Assembly: GCA_963169105.1 (NCBI GenBank)
Contig: OY720635.1
Span: 126,647,894 to 126,711,893, forward strand
Direction of reading: 5' to 3'
Length of the DNA: 64,000 nt
DNA from: Ceriagrion tenellum
Taxonomy: Eukaryota; Arthropoda; Insecta; Odonata; Coenagrionidae
The notes under the pieces are model-generated. The model worked only from the letters and a program-made list of their open reading frames with translations. It was not told the DNA's origin and ran no database searches. Positions 11,451 through 22,875 of this stretch are shown one piece after another (position 1 is the first letter of the stretch; every line of letters starts with the position of its first letter). The position numbers and the translations under genes were made by a program.

Positions 11451-13085
11451 AATGAATAATGACAATACCAACTATTTGTTTTTGCGACACAAGTTGTCAT
11501 TTGGAATACAAATGCACTGCCAATTCAACAAAAACTTCGAAAAAACCTATACTATGCTTATGGAGAATGCAGGAAAGTAAGCACATAAATGGCGGACTTG
11601 CGTATATACGTTGCGAAGGCCAATACCTAAGGAAGAACACAATCGGTATCATTCGACCTCGGAGAAAAACAAACTTTTGGGAGGAAAGGCAGAAGAGCAT
11701 AGATTTAGGGTTTGAGAGGTGGGAAAGGATAATTATTCAACAAGAAATTTCGGCGGAAAAGAATGGGGAGGAGTGCAAAAAAGTAGCCCATTACAAAGGC
11801 TGCTTAACTGTATAATAATTGGGCTTTTTCTCGCTTTAATATGGTTGAAGCGAGCTTTTCTCAGTGCAGACTCGATCGAAACTCCGCATAATATTTTATT
11901 TGCGTTGTCTGCACACTAAAAACGCATTATATAAATATGGTATTCCGGCAATCCAAAGCTATTTCATCGAGTAGCCTTATGGCAAAATATATATTCCGCG
12001 ATAACTCGTTTACATATGCATTAATTTCCTTCTAAACGCAAAGTAATGCATTTCTTACTGCTATGATTGTTGCTAGAAAATTTCAAGGTAATACGCCAAG
12101 ACAAAAGTTCGAAATAAACACCTCATTAAAATACCGCTAAATTTAGAATGCCGAAGAGTCAAGTCATAGTTTTCTTTAACCCTCACGGTGCTTACCACCT
12201 TTCTCTAGCGGTGCTAAAGACGAATACAGAGAATTATTTGATGAAATGTATCACTTCAGGATAAAAAGCATGAAGTTATTGTCTAATATATCCATGTGCA
12301 GTTTTTTAAATAAATTTATTTTATAAATTGAATTAGTTTACAATGAATGATATTTTACATCACCTAATAAATGAAGGTAATTACTTCATTGTTCTAATTT
12401 TGAACAATATCCTCGTAAGAGCCGATCCGCCACGTTTGTTGCCCCACATGTAAAAGCCAATGTATCGTCCCATCGCACTAAGAGGGTAAATAGAGGCTAA
12501 AAAGGTAAAATTTTAAGTTTTCCATTATTTCCATTAATGCCTGCAGAGTGGATTCATTTAAATTAACGGACGTACATAAATACTATGCGATCCACAAATG
12601 TTTCCTCCGCTTGTTTGAAAAATTCACGAAATTTGCACTCAATAACCCAAGATAATTACCTCAGCCGCCTAAATTTGTTGTGAATTGGACGACTCAATCC
12701 TCAGAGCCTCACCTGGAATTCGCGCAGATCCGAGACGAATTGCGCAGAGTAAAGCTGCTGCGGATGAGAATTAAAGACCGCACTTGGAGGGAATGGTTGC
12801 AGGAGTAAAGGAAATGAAGAACGGTAGAAAGAAGAAGAGAAAGGAATAATTGGCGGAGGGATGATTCTCGAAGACTCAAAGGGCGATGGGTCGACGGAGC
12901 GGACCACGACTACCGAGTGACCAAATTAAACACTTAAGGGTTAAGTTTGGGACAGCACGGTACAAAATTATCTCGGTCAAAAGAACGGAACGAAATTACG
13001 GCACGCACTATAAATGTACTCTTGGCTACCGTGCAACATCAACACAGTCAAATATCTGTAGCTTATTACTAAACACCTCGTAAGT
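11451..13085. other. Spacer with unrecognised frames
   Basis: Contains a 118-codon frame (11459-11815 +) rich in Lys/Glu/Ile with no domain I recognise, then AT-rich DNA. The translation does not resemble the retroelement tails. Left unassigned. Confidence 0.3.
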
Positions 13086-13860
13086 CATGTGCCACTTTAA
13101 CAAATGTATCACTCTTTATTTATATTTTCTATCTCCTGGATTTTTGTTATTGTTTGCTCATCATTGCCTTCATACTGATAGGTTTTTATGGTCTCCATAG
13201 CTTTTGTTTGTTCTTCATTGTATTTGTTTGTTGATATCTTTACGATTGTTTCCTAGCTCTATTATATGCTTGTAGCATAATCGATTTAATTACTTAACTA
13301 TTCATGTAATGATGGGACTCAGCTCCTCTGTGCTCACTTAGTGAACCCTCACAACAATTAGTGTGTATAGTGTTGTTCTCATGTTTTACTTATTATGCAA
13401 TTTATTTTCTGATCCTAGAGGACATCACGTCCTAGATCAACAAATTCTTTTAATAAATTCATTCATCAGGAAATTATTAGCAGCATGAAATCATTTGGAC
13501 CGAAAGTGCGATACGAAATGTTTAGTATGAACGGCACTGTAAAAATTTTAGTCCGATGGTTTAGCTAGAAAAATAATCTCTTAAGTAATGCATGTTAAAC
13601 ATTAATCATTTCTGCATATGAACATGACCGACGAAAGTTCGCTAGTCGGCGTTCATATTTCTCGGCATTCTCTCCTTCGATATGCTCTCGAAGTTGTTTT
13701 ATTTTCCGCTACCCCATCCCTTCAGTAATGTAGATAGGTGTATCATTTCCACATGCGCATGCAACCGACGGATGTTCGCTGTCTGACGTTCATTTTTTAT
13801 CACAGCGTTCTGTATCATTTTGACCTTCTTTTTCTCTCTCGCACAACTTTATTTTTTTTC
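13086..13860. other. AT-rich spacer with short diverged direct repeat
   Basis: A retroelement-like 3' end (ttttaataaattcattcatc, about 13449) is present. A block like gaccgacgaaagttcgct at 13626 recurs in variant form (aaccgacggatgttcgct) near 13762. No gene. Confidence 0.4.
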
Positions 13861-14420
13861 CGACGCTCGTTTTTATTGTGGGTACCATCCGCCACCGCCA
13901 ACTTTCCTCCGCCCCGCTCGGAATGCATCTCACGAGGGCGATAGGGTTCGCGCTCCAGAGAGCGAAAGTGAGAGAGAAAGAGAGCCAACGAAAAAAAAGG
14001 CAGAGGGAAGATAAAAAAAACGAGAAGCGAGATGTAACATACACGCTCGCACATCCGGTGCCGGCTGAGTTCGTTAGCGGCGGCGCCGCCGCTGCAGATA
14101 TCGACGGCGCGACCGATTCCAAGGGCGGAAAATATGGAAAGGGCGGCCATCTCTACTTAGGGGTGCATCGAGACGTCGTGTGACTTCGTTAGTACCTATA
14201 TCTCCCGGGAGAGAGCATGAGAAAATGATTTTAAACACGTTTAGAGCGACGGCTGACCTCCGAACTCCAGGCGGGAAAAGGTGAATGGGGAAGAGGCAGT
14301 TCATTAACGCGCGGAATGTTCGTGAATTAGCGCGCGCAGGTGCGAAAGGGGCGAGGCCAGTGGTCAACCAATTCATCCCTACGGAGTGCCCTCGTATCTC
14401 CGCAGGGCTGCCGAGGAAAA
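13861..14420. other. GC/CpG-rich island
   Basis: CpG-dense DNA with a core ggcggcgccgccgctgcaga near 14080 and the repeated words aagggcgg/aaagggcgg near 14125-14145. Overlapping open frames on both strands lack recognisable domains. This is one of the better promoter-like islands in the window, but no adjoining exon is seen. Confidence 0.4.
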
Positions 14421-14659
14421 GACGCTCATAGATGAACCCCTGTTTTTTTAACTCTCACCACCAGAGGAGAGGCTCAGAGATATTCGGGTCCCACAGAACG
14501 AAGAAGGAAAACAGCGAATGACAAAGCTTAGTGGAGGATAAAAGGAGCCGGGACGGGAAATTTAGGAATATTATCACCAAACAGTTCGGTAGCACGCTTT
14601 TAAAACTTTCTCATCACAACGAAGGATTTATGGATGTATCTGGGTAGTGGGGGCAACTA

Positions 14660-14905
14660 GGCACTTCAAGGAATGAAAAAAAGTTTAGAGGAAGGAATGA
14701 AGAAAGACTTTGGAATGAAAATAAATGTTGGGAAAACGAAAGTTATGAGAGTTAATGATGGAGGAAATGTGGGTGTTATAACAAATGAGGAAAGAATAGA
14801 GCAGGTTAGAAGGTATAGATATCTGGGGAGCATGCACACCGAAGGTTGGAAGAGTGAGGTAAGGATAAAGTCAAGAATAGTTATGGAAAAGGAATCTTTT
14901 AATAG
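14660..14905 (+). mobile_element. RTE-like element, RT segment (left half of interrupted copy)
   Basis: An open frame encodes GMKINVGKTKVMRVNDGG, then RRYRYLGSMHTEG, then KSRIVMEKESFNR. K-I-N-x-x-K-T-K-V-M and the Y-L-G motif are the conserved RT segments just after the palm of RTE/L1-like enzymes. The frame is cut at 14905 by an antisense insertion and resumes at 15426. It is 5'-truncated: no YxDD is seen. Confidence 0.85.
14898..14905. repeat. Target-site duplication, left copy
   Basis: Octamer tttaatag, repeated at 15426-15433 on the other side of the inserted element. In the uninterrupted element the two sides join in a sensible RTE reading. Confidence 0.75.
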
Positions 14906-15425
14906 AATAGAATATATATTTATTTTGCTCTGGGTATCACCCTTGAAGCAAATACAATTACAAAAAGAAAGAAAGAACTTGACTCAGCAAGAAAGAGCAA
15001 TACATGAAAACGAACAAAGATAAAATGGTTATAACACCAAACAAAAAGAGGAAAACAAAGACACAATATTAAATTTTTACAATATTCACAATTTGCAGGA
15101 TGTATTTCGTTAAGCACACTAGATTTCATTTTGCTCTGCATGGATTAGAGTCATGTATAATACATTTTTAAATGCATAAATGGAACCCCTCTGTTTCAAG
15201 TCTTCAAGGAGAGAATTCCAGAATTTAGAAGCATTAATTAAAAATGACTTTTGGTACTCAGTTGTTCTGGGAATAGGATAGCGAAAAGAATAGTCCTTCA
15301 TACGAGATGTCTTCTTGGTAGTTTCTGCCCTGACCTTAAACATTTCACTGAGGTAATTAGGGATTCTCTCCCTGAAAATGTTCAAGAGAAGAGTTCCGAG
15401 TAAATATTTTCTTCGGTTACAAAGA
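14906..15425 (-). mobile_element. Nested 5'-truncated non-LTR retrotransposon (antisense, about 520 bp)
   Basis: An open frame at 15119-15385 (-) encodes FRERIPNYLSEMFKVR, then SFRYPIPRTTEYQKSFLINA, then SKFWNSLLEDL. This is the conserved C-terminal signature of CR1/Jockey-like RTs (R-T..Y..SF...A...WN.LP..L). Its 3' side (left on the map) ends in a pentanucleotide tail made of attct units, seen on the plus strand as agaatagaat. It interrupts an RTE-like element in the opposite orientation and is bounded by an 8-bp duplication, so it inserted by target-primed reverse transcription after that element. Confidence 0.85.
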
Positions 15426-15433
15426 TTTAATAG
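15426..15433. repeat. Target-site duplication, right copy
   Basis: Octamer tttaatag matching 14898-14905. Confidence 0.75.
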
Positions 15434-15930
15434 GAAGATAAAAGTGTTATGCAGCGGTATAGACCAAGAATTGAGGAAGAGACTGGTGTAATGCTGTGTG
15501 TGGAGAGCTTTGTTGTATGGATGCTAACCGAGGAACTTGTGAAGAAGAAAGAAGAATAGGATCAATGCTTTTGAGATGTGGACGTGGAGGAGGCTAGAGA
15601 GATTGAATGGGTAGATTGAGTACGAAATGAGGAGGTGCTGGGAAGAGTTAGGGAGGAAAAAACACTACTTAAAACAATACAGAAGAGAAAGGGAAACTGG
15701 ATCGGACATATTTTAAGAGGGAAGGAGATTTTAAATACAGCAGTCAAGGGAACATTGGAGGGAGAAAAGAGAAGAGGAAGAAGAAGGCTGAAAATGACAA
15801 ACGAAGTGAAGATAAAAAGGAGTTACAAAGAAACCAAGGAAGAAGCCCGGGACAGGACGAATTGGAGACAGCTTGAGCGTTTGGGACCAGACAGTAGAAT
15901 ACAGAAAGTGGAATACAGTTGATGATGAAC
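15434..15930 (+). mobile_element. RTE-like element, C-terminal half of interrupted copy
   Basis: Continues the element broken at 14905. With frame breaks it reads NAFEMWTWRRLERL, then (open frame 15635-15922) KRKGNWIGHILRGKEILNTA, VKGTLEGEKRRGRRRLK, and EEARDRTNWRQLE near the end. The RKGNWIGHILRG and EG..RGRRR blocks are hallmark RTE C-terminal motifs. Joining both halves gives about 750 bp of original element. Confidence 0.85.
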
Positions 15931-16345
15931 GACAGATGAACAGGGAGAATAATAGAGGAAGACGATGGAAGGGATAAGTCGAGCACATTACGAAGGGCGT
16001 CAATATTAATATATAGTTATGTAGGAACGAAATGATTGGCAGAGAGGAGAATGGAAATGAGATCAGCTGCAAACCAATATTCGGATAGATGACTATACTG
16101 ACAATGAACGAGGAACAGCTTGGTATATGGAGCTTGGAGGAGAAACCACTGAAGGAGATTAGGAGTAGGCAAAGTAGGTGGTAGGAACAGGTAATTAGAG
16201 GAGAAGGGATAATAAAGACCGTGATAGGGGAGAGGATGCAGGGTAGGCGTAAGAGGGGTAGGAAGAAGCTTAAACGACATGATAAAAAACCTATAGTACG
16301 TATACTGGGCCGAGGAAAAACGCTGTGAAGGGTGAAAAGGGAATA
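15931..16345 (+). mobile_element. Possible further RTE-like tail, decayed
   Basis: A stop-riddled plus-strand reading contains SRQSRWWEQVIRGEGIIKTV, then MQGRRKRGRKKLKRHDK, resembling another RTE-type C-terminus (W..VIRGEG...EG..KRGRK). It may be a separate, older copy adjacent to the previous one. Confidence 0.5.
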
Positions 16346-17540
16346 TACTCATGAAATGCTGTGGAATCACAACTCTCTCGCATTTAAATCAACGTTTACT
16401 GGCGTATCAGCTGAAGCCATATATTCGTGCCTGAACTTACTAAATTACTGCGTAGTTCAGTCGAAGAAACTTTGTCTTTGAGGGATTTACGCCTTAAATA
16501 CTTACGCCTACGCCGTTATGCCTTTACGCCTTGCGCCTAGTACTTCTCTGCGAGTGCTAACATTTTAAAATATCTTACTCGAATCTTGTCATTATTATGC
16601 CTGACGGAAATTCCCTCGAGGCATACGTAATTAGAGATAGTGCAACGCAAAATCATCCAATTTTCCTGTTCCAACGACGCCAGCAAGCATTCTGCGTTGA
16701 TAAAGATCGAGTATAGGAGGTGTGAATGGCTCCAAAGCCCGCTTCGACATGGTCGATAAGTGGAGCATTGCAGTCGCGAGACGACCCTCCTTAATTTAAA
16801 GGCGACAGGTCTGATCGCTCGCCCGGAATTCTCGCCCCGCAAACTCATGCAAGTGGAAGACGGAAGGAATAACGTCAAAAACTCGAAGGTGCGAAGTTGC
16901 ACTGGTGCATTAATTGGACAACAATTATCTTCCCGCGTCATCTCTCACCTCGACTGACGGAGGAAACAGAAAGTCTTTCTGAGAACATCCTCCGAGAAAC
17001 GAGACGAATAAACGAAATGACTCCGCGTGAACGGAACCTGGTTTCTCCCAGGAAGTGGTCGAACACGAATGAGAAATGCATTCGATTCTCGCTTCTTAAA
17101 TCTAGATCTAAAGACGAATACGCAGGCAATATAAGAGTGGAGTAATTTTCCTTAACATGCGGCAAGAACGAAGAGAAGCTTTCAGTCGGGAAATCTTAGC
17201 AAGAAATGAGAGCGGAACAGTCCCCTGAGCTATATTGCATTTTGTAATCTCACAAGCAGACGATGATTCCACTTATAATCATTCATGTTGCCGAGAATAC
17301 GACATATAATTCACAAATTTAAGTATTCTTTGAAAGGGAACCTTGATTTTCAATCGAAAGAAGAAAAAGAGGTCAATTTTCTTTGACAGTGTTCCGTGAG
17401 AAATAAATATTTCCAGGAATCCTGGCTATGTAAGAGGAAGATTCTTAACGATATAACGATGGACATATGTGAACCTTTTACCATACGGACACAAGATAGA
17501 ACACTTGAACTTGGTAACGGCAAGGAGAGAATAAATCTAA
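16346..17540. other. Spacer without recognised gene
   Basis: Mixed composition. A series of variants of 'acgcctt/acgccta' occurs at about 16490-16535 (short degenerate repeat). Open frames at 16537-17165 show no domain. Confidence 0.4.
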
Positions 17541-17825
17541 TTGGAGCCTAATGAGAAGTGGAAATGCGGAGATGGACGGAGGGAAAAACAAATAAGGAAG
17601 GGCGAGATGTTGTAGGGGAGGCTAGGAGACCGATGAGACAAATTTGGAGATAGACGGAAGAAGAAATGTGAGATAATTGGCCAATAGACGCGGATGATTG
17701 AGTGGAGAGATCAGATAAGGGTAGAGGCGGAAAATGTAGGACTAGGTAAGCATACAATGACAAGGGGAGGAATGAAATAGGTAGTTGACGAAAAGAGAGA
17801 AGCATTAGAACAAATAATTTAAAAT
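17541..17825 (+). mobile_element. RTE-like C-terminal fragment, strongly decayed
   Basis: Encodes WRWTEGKTNKEGRDVVGEAR, matching the W-T-E-R-K-T-N-E-E-V block of family B, followed by stop-broken sequence. Only the diagnostic block is convincing. Confidence 0.5.
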
Positions 17826-18590
17826 AAATTTAATCCAAAAAAGGAACATACTTTTTTAAAGGAAACAATAGAGTAGGCCTTGAGGTCAATGAGATCACAG
17901 ACAGAACTGTACAAAGACAAATCTGAATTTGCAGGATTCTCATATAAATGCAGGAGTGAAGGCGCATGCGATGAGACCACAGAAATGCAACGACACGAAA
18001 GTAATAAAGATCATTACAACTTTTTTTAAGGGATTAAAATATATGTTGTAGCTTGCAATGTAGGCATATGCCCACATCACTTTTTTTGCAAATCATTCCA
18101 AAACATTCAGGCTCAAAATACCTAGAAAGGATCCATTATCATACATGCGAAGATAGACAAAAAAGTGAAAACTTTTGTGGTGAAAAAATCATTTTACTTC
18201 ACCAGGATACGAACCAGTAACTACCATTTTCCGGTCAGTTTGTACGACCAGCATCTGGAAGATTCAAGCTACAGTAAAAGTCAAAATATTATTATTCATG
18301 GCGAATTTTATCCCTCAGGAGTACTGCACATACACGTAATTTTATAATTTTGTTTCAATCCTTATAAAAACATGCCAAGACTTGCATTTAACATATCTAA
18401 TATTACTTTTTTAACAAAATAAAAATTCTCCAATGGCCGTAAAAATTGCCACCGCTCGTCAATAAAACACTATTGCTGTGTTGGTTTGCGGGAATGGAAA
18501 TTTCACAGCAGAGACCAAACACAACCTCTCAACCAGAATACCCACCTGAGCTGGTTTCGAGGGAATGTTGCTTCCTCGCCAGTGACCACC
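17826..18590. other. AT-rich spacer
   Basis: No gene recognised. The segment at 18446-18590 has a clean open frame leading into the AC repeat (GMEISQQRPNTTSQPEYPPE) and looks like a dispersed repeat rather than an exon. Confidence 0.35.
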
Positions 18591-18593
18591 ACA

Positions 18594-18625
<32 letters not shown>
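18594..18625. repeat. (AC)n microsatellite
   Basis: About 15 AC/CA dinucleotides. Confidence 0.95.
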
Positions 18626-18626
<1 letters not shown>

Positions 18627-18635
18627 AACCCAATT

Positions 18636-18740
18636 GGTATCCTTTGCAAGGGTTAATGGGACACCGCTAAGGATGCCTGTGTTATAACTTGGGATACTTC
18701 ACAGGGATAATGGGACCCCACTAAGGATGCCTGGTTATGA
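18636..18740. repeat. Diverged tandem duplication (about 64 bp)
   Basis: The phrase 'taatgggacaccgctaagga' with tgcctg at about 18654 recurs as 'taatgggaccccactaagga' at about 18709. Two copies, directly downstream of the AC repeat and 130 bp from the hammerhead candidate. Confidence 0.7.
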
Positions 18741-18870
18741 ACACAATCACAATCACACTCACTAGCACTCAAAATCACTCACCCACACAACCAAATGGGC
18801 CCAACTTCTGGGAGAAACGAAAAAGGAAAAGGAGCGTAATCAAAAACACACACAGGAACGAAGGAGGTTG

Positions 18871-18920
18871 AGCATCGGATACGCGTATTTCGGCCACAAA
18901 TTGGTCCTCTTCAGCGAGCT
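18871..18920 (-). ncRNA. Hammerhead ribozyme candidate with complete core
   Basis: On the minus strand the elements follow the hammerhead order: stem I 5' strand AGCTCG (18920-18915); core CTGAAGA (18914-18908); stem II GGACCA/TGGCC with loop ATTTG and one bulged A (18907-18892); core GAAA (18891-18888); short self-complementary stem III TACGCGTA (18887-18880); TC (18879-18878); then stem I 3' strand CGATGCT, which pairs with AGCTCG over 6 bp with one bulge. The predicted cleavage site follows the C at 18878. All invariant core positions are present. The very short stem III is typical of hammerheads in Penelope-like retroelements, which may act as dimers. Activity is inferred, not shown. Confidence 0.75.
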
Positions 18921-18985
18921 GAAGGGAAAGCACTTGCAACACGATGTTGTAAGGGTAGGACGTAGTCAATGTGACCTATTGTGTC

Positions 18986-19260
18986 GAAATAACTTATGAT
19001 AATAATAATAACGCATATTTATTGGGGTGAGATAGATACTAAGGCAGTCCCTTCTTCCAGCTAACCCCTCGTCAGGAAAATACATGAAGTAAGTGGGAAG
19101 AAAGATATATACATATTTGTGGGAAAAACTTGAGGAAATCGTAAGGAGGCGATATCCTTGACGAATAAATCCACTGCGCGAATATACCCACGCATGAAGT
19201 AGAGAGTGATAAACCTGATAAAACCTACAGACAGATTAAGCTAATATAGCACCAACAAAA
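18986..19260 (-). mobile_element. Possible retroelement 3' end
   Basis: On the plus strand a (taa)n tract is followed by acgcatatttattggggtga, which on the minus strand reads as a retroelement terminus (aataaa-like, then a TTA-repeat tail). No coding sequence remains to identify the element. It may belong with the adjacent hammerhead locus. Confidence 0.35.
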
Positions 19261-19599
19261 AAAACAATTCATGAAATACACATGAAATAACAATAATAAT
19301 AAAAGGGTAATTTATGCATAACTGAAATGTTAAAAATAAATAAATAAAATGATGATGCAATGAGAGAGGTTATAATCTCCGCCATGATTCCGCTCATGCG
19401 ATATCGACATCCCAAAAAAATAGAAAAGAAATTATATTTTCCAGCCGGGTTGAACGAACTCGAGCCACCATCCACTAGGACTCGGGTGTACAACCGAGAA
19501 ATAAAGTTAACGAAAGCAAAAATCTCCCCCCCTCAGATACACACCTTACTTGAGCATTGCATTTCCTTTTTTTTATGGAAGAACGAGTATAAAATAAAT

Positions 19600-20000
19600 G
19601 AAGAAATTTCTCGCCCCACCGAGCGACATCCGTGACAGCCCACCCCAATGAGGATGAACGCTTGGCGTGCGCGTCTCTCGCCAAAGATCGATCGGAGTCT
19701 GTCACGTACGGCGTGAAGTGCAGAAAACAAACATCTCCAGAGGCGACAGACGCGGACAATAATTCCCTCGATCACCTTGGAACGACCCACACTTCCCTCT
19801 CGCACCACCGCAGCCTTCCTTTCCCGACCGCGACCGACTCGAGAAGAAGGAGAGGACAGGAAAGGAGAGATCATATTGGTTTAATATTGATTCTCACGAG
19901 GGTTCTTGCCCTCGAGTGGTCCGGGTTCGAAACCCTCCCTGCCTTTGGTCTGTCCGATTCTAGGGGTCGATTCTCGAAATTCGGCTATAATCATCGCGCG
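19600..20000. other. GC-rich segment
   Basis: CpG-rich DNA with overlapping open frames (up to 158 codons +) but no recognisable protein. A box-B-like string (gggttcgaaaccc, about 19922) lacks a convincing partner. Confidence 0.35.
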
Positions 20001-20127
20001 CGAAACCTTTCGCATAACCTTAGCTTTGCTTTTGAGCGTGCGTTTATGTTGTATTCTGCAGTTTCTGTAGCATTGGTAGCGAAGCAATTGTGTAGTGCGC
20101 GTTGGTGAACGTTACTTGTACATTATA

Positions 20128-20200
20128 TTGGATGTTGGTGATAACTCACCCCCTGCAGAATACCCTTGAGGTGGCTTGCAGGGTTATATGTAGATTTAGA
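20128..20200. repeat. Dispersed repeat fragment (family F)
   Basis: Contains aataccctt-gaggtggcttgca; its reverse complement recurs at about 53310-53350 (gccacctcaagggtatg, then gggtgagttatcc) and in decayed form at about 40135-40170. It looks like the 3' end of an interspersed element (atgtagatttag end). Confidence 0.65.
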
Positions 20201-20258
20201 CTCAGACTTCCAAGAAAGGTCTTTAAATGAATGAATAAACGAATGAAAAGTTCTACAG

Positions 20259-20640
20259 AATCACTCGATAATTTCCAACCAGCAACTATCTCATGCGAAA
20301 ATAGCAAACGGAAGCACGATTCCGTACAGAATGCCGCAAGCTACGCAATCATTCGATGCTTTACGACCAACAATTATCGTATGCAAAAATAGTGTTAAAT
20401 CGTTTGATTTCGTATTTATATCGCATACAGTAGAATCACTCGATATTTCCAGTGGACAAATATCGCATGCGAGGACAGCAAGCGGTCGTATGATTTCATG
20501 AAAAAATCGCATTCTACTCGACATTTTCCAACAAACAACTATCACTTGCAAAAATAGCAAACGATTACATTATTCCGCAGATATATGACATGCAACGCAA
20601 TCACTCTATATTTCATATGAGCAGTTATCACATACGGACA
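20259..20640. repeat. Diverged tandem repeat, about 87-bp unit, 4.5 copies
   Basis: Units start at about 20259, 20347, 20434, 20511 and 20599, each opening with a variant of aatcactcga and carrying a variant of aactatc-atgcaaaaatag. Copies have diverged substantially and one unit is shortened, so the array is old. Confidence 0.8.
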
Positions 20641-21945
20641 AGATTGGATGACTCCTGAGTCGATGAAACCATGAGTTAAACTTAACGTTTTCGAATGCGA
20701 TACTCATCAGGGCTTTTCGGAAATAGCCCGAATAGTTCGTCATTGTGGAGAACATTGCCAATTTCACATTTAAAGATATATAGAAGTAAAACTCTGTGAA
20801 AACTTGTTGCTATACGAGCCGCCGCGGTAACGTCGTGCGAAAAGGATACCACAATGACAACCATGAAAATGGGGGAACTATGGAAAGGAGTTGTCACGAG
20901 GGAAAATACGATAGCAACTTTTTACAATAACAAAGAATTTCATTGTCTTTTGTTGCAGTAACTAATGACGCGTGGAGAGAAGGCTTATTTTTTTACTTAT
21001 GGGTAGGGCAGTTTATCTCACTTTTATCGCAGCATCTTTGAATTCTGGAGAACCAGCGAAGGGTTAAAATGTTGTGGAATAAGCTGAATCGAACGGCTCC
21101 AGGAGATCGGCTTTTTCAAAGCATACGGCGTACGGGAGAAAAAGGCACTCGTAAGGATATTGTATATGTGGGATGAATGGCATAAATCACAATTAGGATT
21201 ATTCATTGAGGGAGTGATAATGCCGCACGGCAACACAAGGCATTCTACGGTCCAACGTAAGATATCTATCGTCATAGACATATTGATTATAAAGGGGCGG
21301 ACGATGAGGGCGTTTCGCTACGGTCATCAAAACCTACCTCTAACAATAAGTATGATAATAATGTACGGGATAAAAAATATATTAATATTAAAATATATAA
21401 AGATTTTCAATCGAATGAAATTAAAATATCAACCACTTAAAGAGCAAGTAATTAAAATGAATTACCAATGACGATTGATGAATCATTGTCTATCAATAAA
21501 AATGTTTTCAAATCGTTTTCATTATTTGATCATTAACTAATAAACAAAATACATATTGATGACCTCGTAGTTCTCGCATTTGGCTTGAAAACTGCAAGAA
21601 AAATTCATTTTAGTTAGGCTTTTTAACTTAGAATTGATGTCGTGTCAGCCGACACCCCTTTGGACACCGAGGACGACGCCACGTCTCAGCTCTCGTCTCT
21701 TAGAAGCCGCATTTAATGTAAGAACGTGCCTAATTACTTCTAATAAATGAATTATCTAAGATAAAGGAGTACTTATTGGACTTCACTGGTCCTTGCGCGA
21801 CATGAAAGATCTTTTCTGAGTTATGCATCCCCTGTGTTCTCTCGCGGGACACCACAATGGACGAGACGAGTTCATATTTTCTTCAAATTAATTTGCAAAT
21901 GCCATTTTAACATAAATTACCATGAAAGAGGAAACTTCTGGATGA
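20641..21945. other. Spacer without recognised gene
   Basis: AT-rich, with stop-limited frames only (for example 21160-21471 +, no domain). Confidence 0.45.
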
Positions 21946-22125
21946 GATTCGGGGGAAGCAGATCAGGCGGCTGGAAAGGGTTATTAGGGGCGAAGCGCTG
22001 ATCAAGGCCGCGTCAGAAGGATATTGGACAAGTAGGAAAGGGAAGGAAATGAATAGGTTTTATGGACGCGATGAAGAAGGGTAGAACGGGAAAGACATAA
22101 AATGAAACTGGAAGATTTTTCCGGG
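21946..22125 (+). mobile_element. RTE-like family B tail fragment
   Basis: Reads RRLERVIRGEALIKA, then (after a frameshift) an FMDAMKKGRTGKT-like end, matching the VIRG.GLLK...F.DGMKKGR.YA tail of family B. Multiple frame breaks. Confidence 0.6.
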
Positions 22126-22875
22126 CATTCATTGAAACCTACCTCTAAGTATGAAAGAGTAACTTGGTGGAAATATTCTATATCTATGATGGCGCGAATA
22201 TAAGAAGTCTATCGTAATTTCCACTCATTTGCCTATTAGCAATAGGATGGAAATAACTACAGAGTTCTTCTATTCCCTTTATAATGAAGTACTGCCTTTC
22301 ACCGGAAAATTACCGTAATGCATGAATGATGTCTCCGTAGTTTTTATGAGGACTAGAGTAAGTATTTCCCAAAGAACTGGTGGCCATCTATAACGAAGCG
22401 CTCCAGTTTATTTTGCTCCTGTTAACTATTGTTTGTGTGTCCATTTTACGTTTTATTATAGTATTTATTTATTGGTTGCACTAACTGAAAATGTTTCTTC
22501 GCTTAAATTATTTCCATCAGTTTATGTTTGTTATGTATTTGTTTCCACGTTGATAAGGATTTGTTTAAATTTTTGATTAGGTAGAGATTAATTGTTAAAA
22601 AAAGAGAGAGACGCATATCGAGTCCAAACGTGTGTACTAAAATCTCTTCTCCTCCGCCTGGAAAAATAAATTATTACAAGAAAATTGCGAACCAGCTCTC
22701 TTAATAAATAGCGCTACCACGCAGTAAGGCGTTATACATCAAACTGTGGTATCACCACGGGCGAGAGAAGGAATGAGGGGTTAAACAAACAAGGGAAGAG
22801 ATCAGATTCCGCGCCTGTTATTGGGAAACATCCCAATTTCTCACGAATTTGAAAAAATATTGCCAACACCTTACC
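22126..22875. other. AT-rich spacer
   Basis: No feature recognised. Confidence 0.45.

Noticed and set aside
19887..19950. tRNA-like box B (gggttcgaaaccc)
   Set aside because: No box A at proper spacing and no cloverleaf can be drawn.
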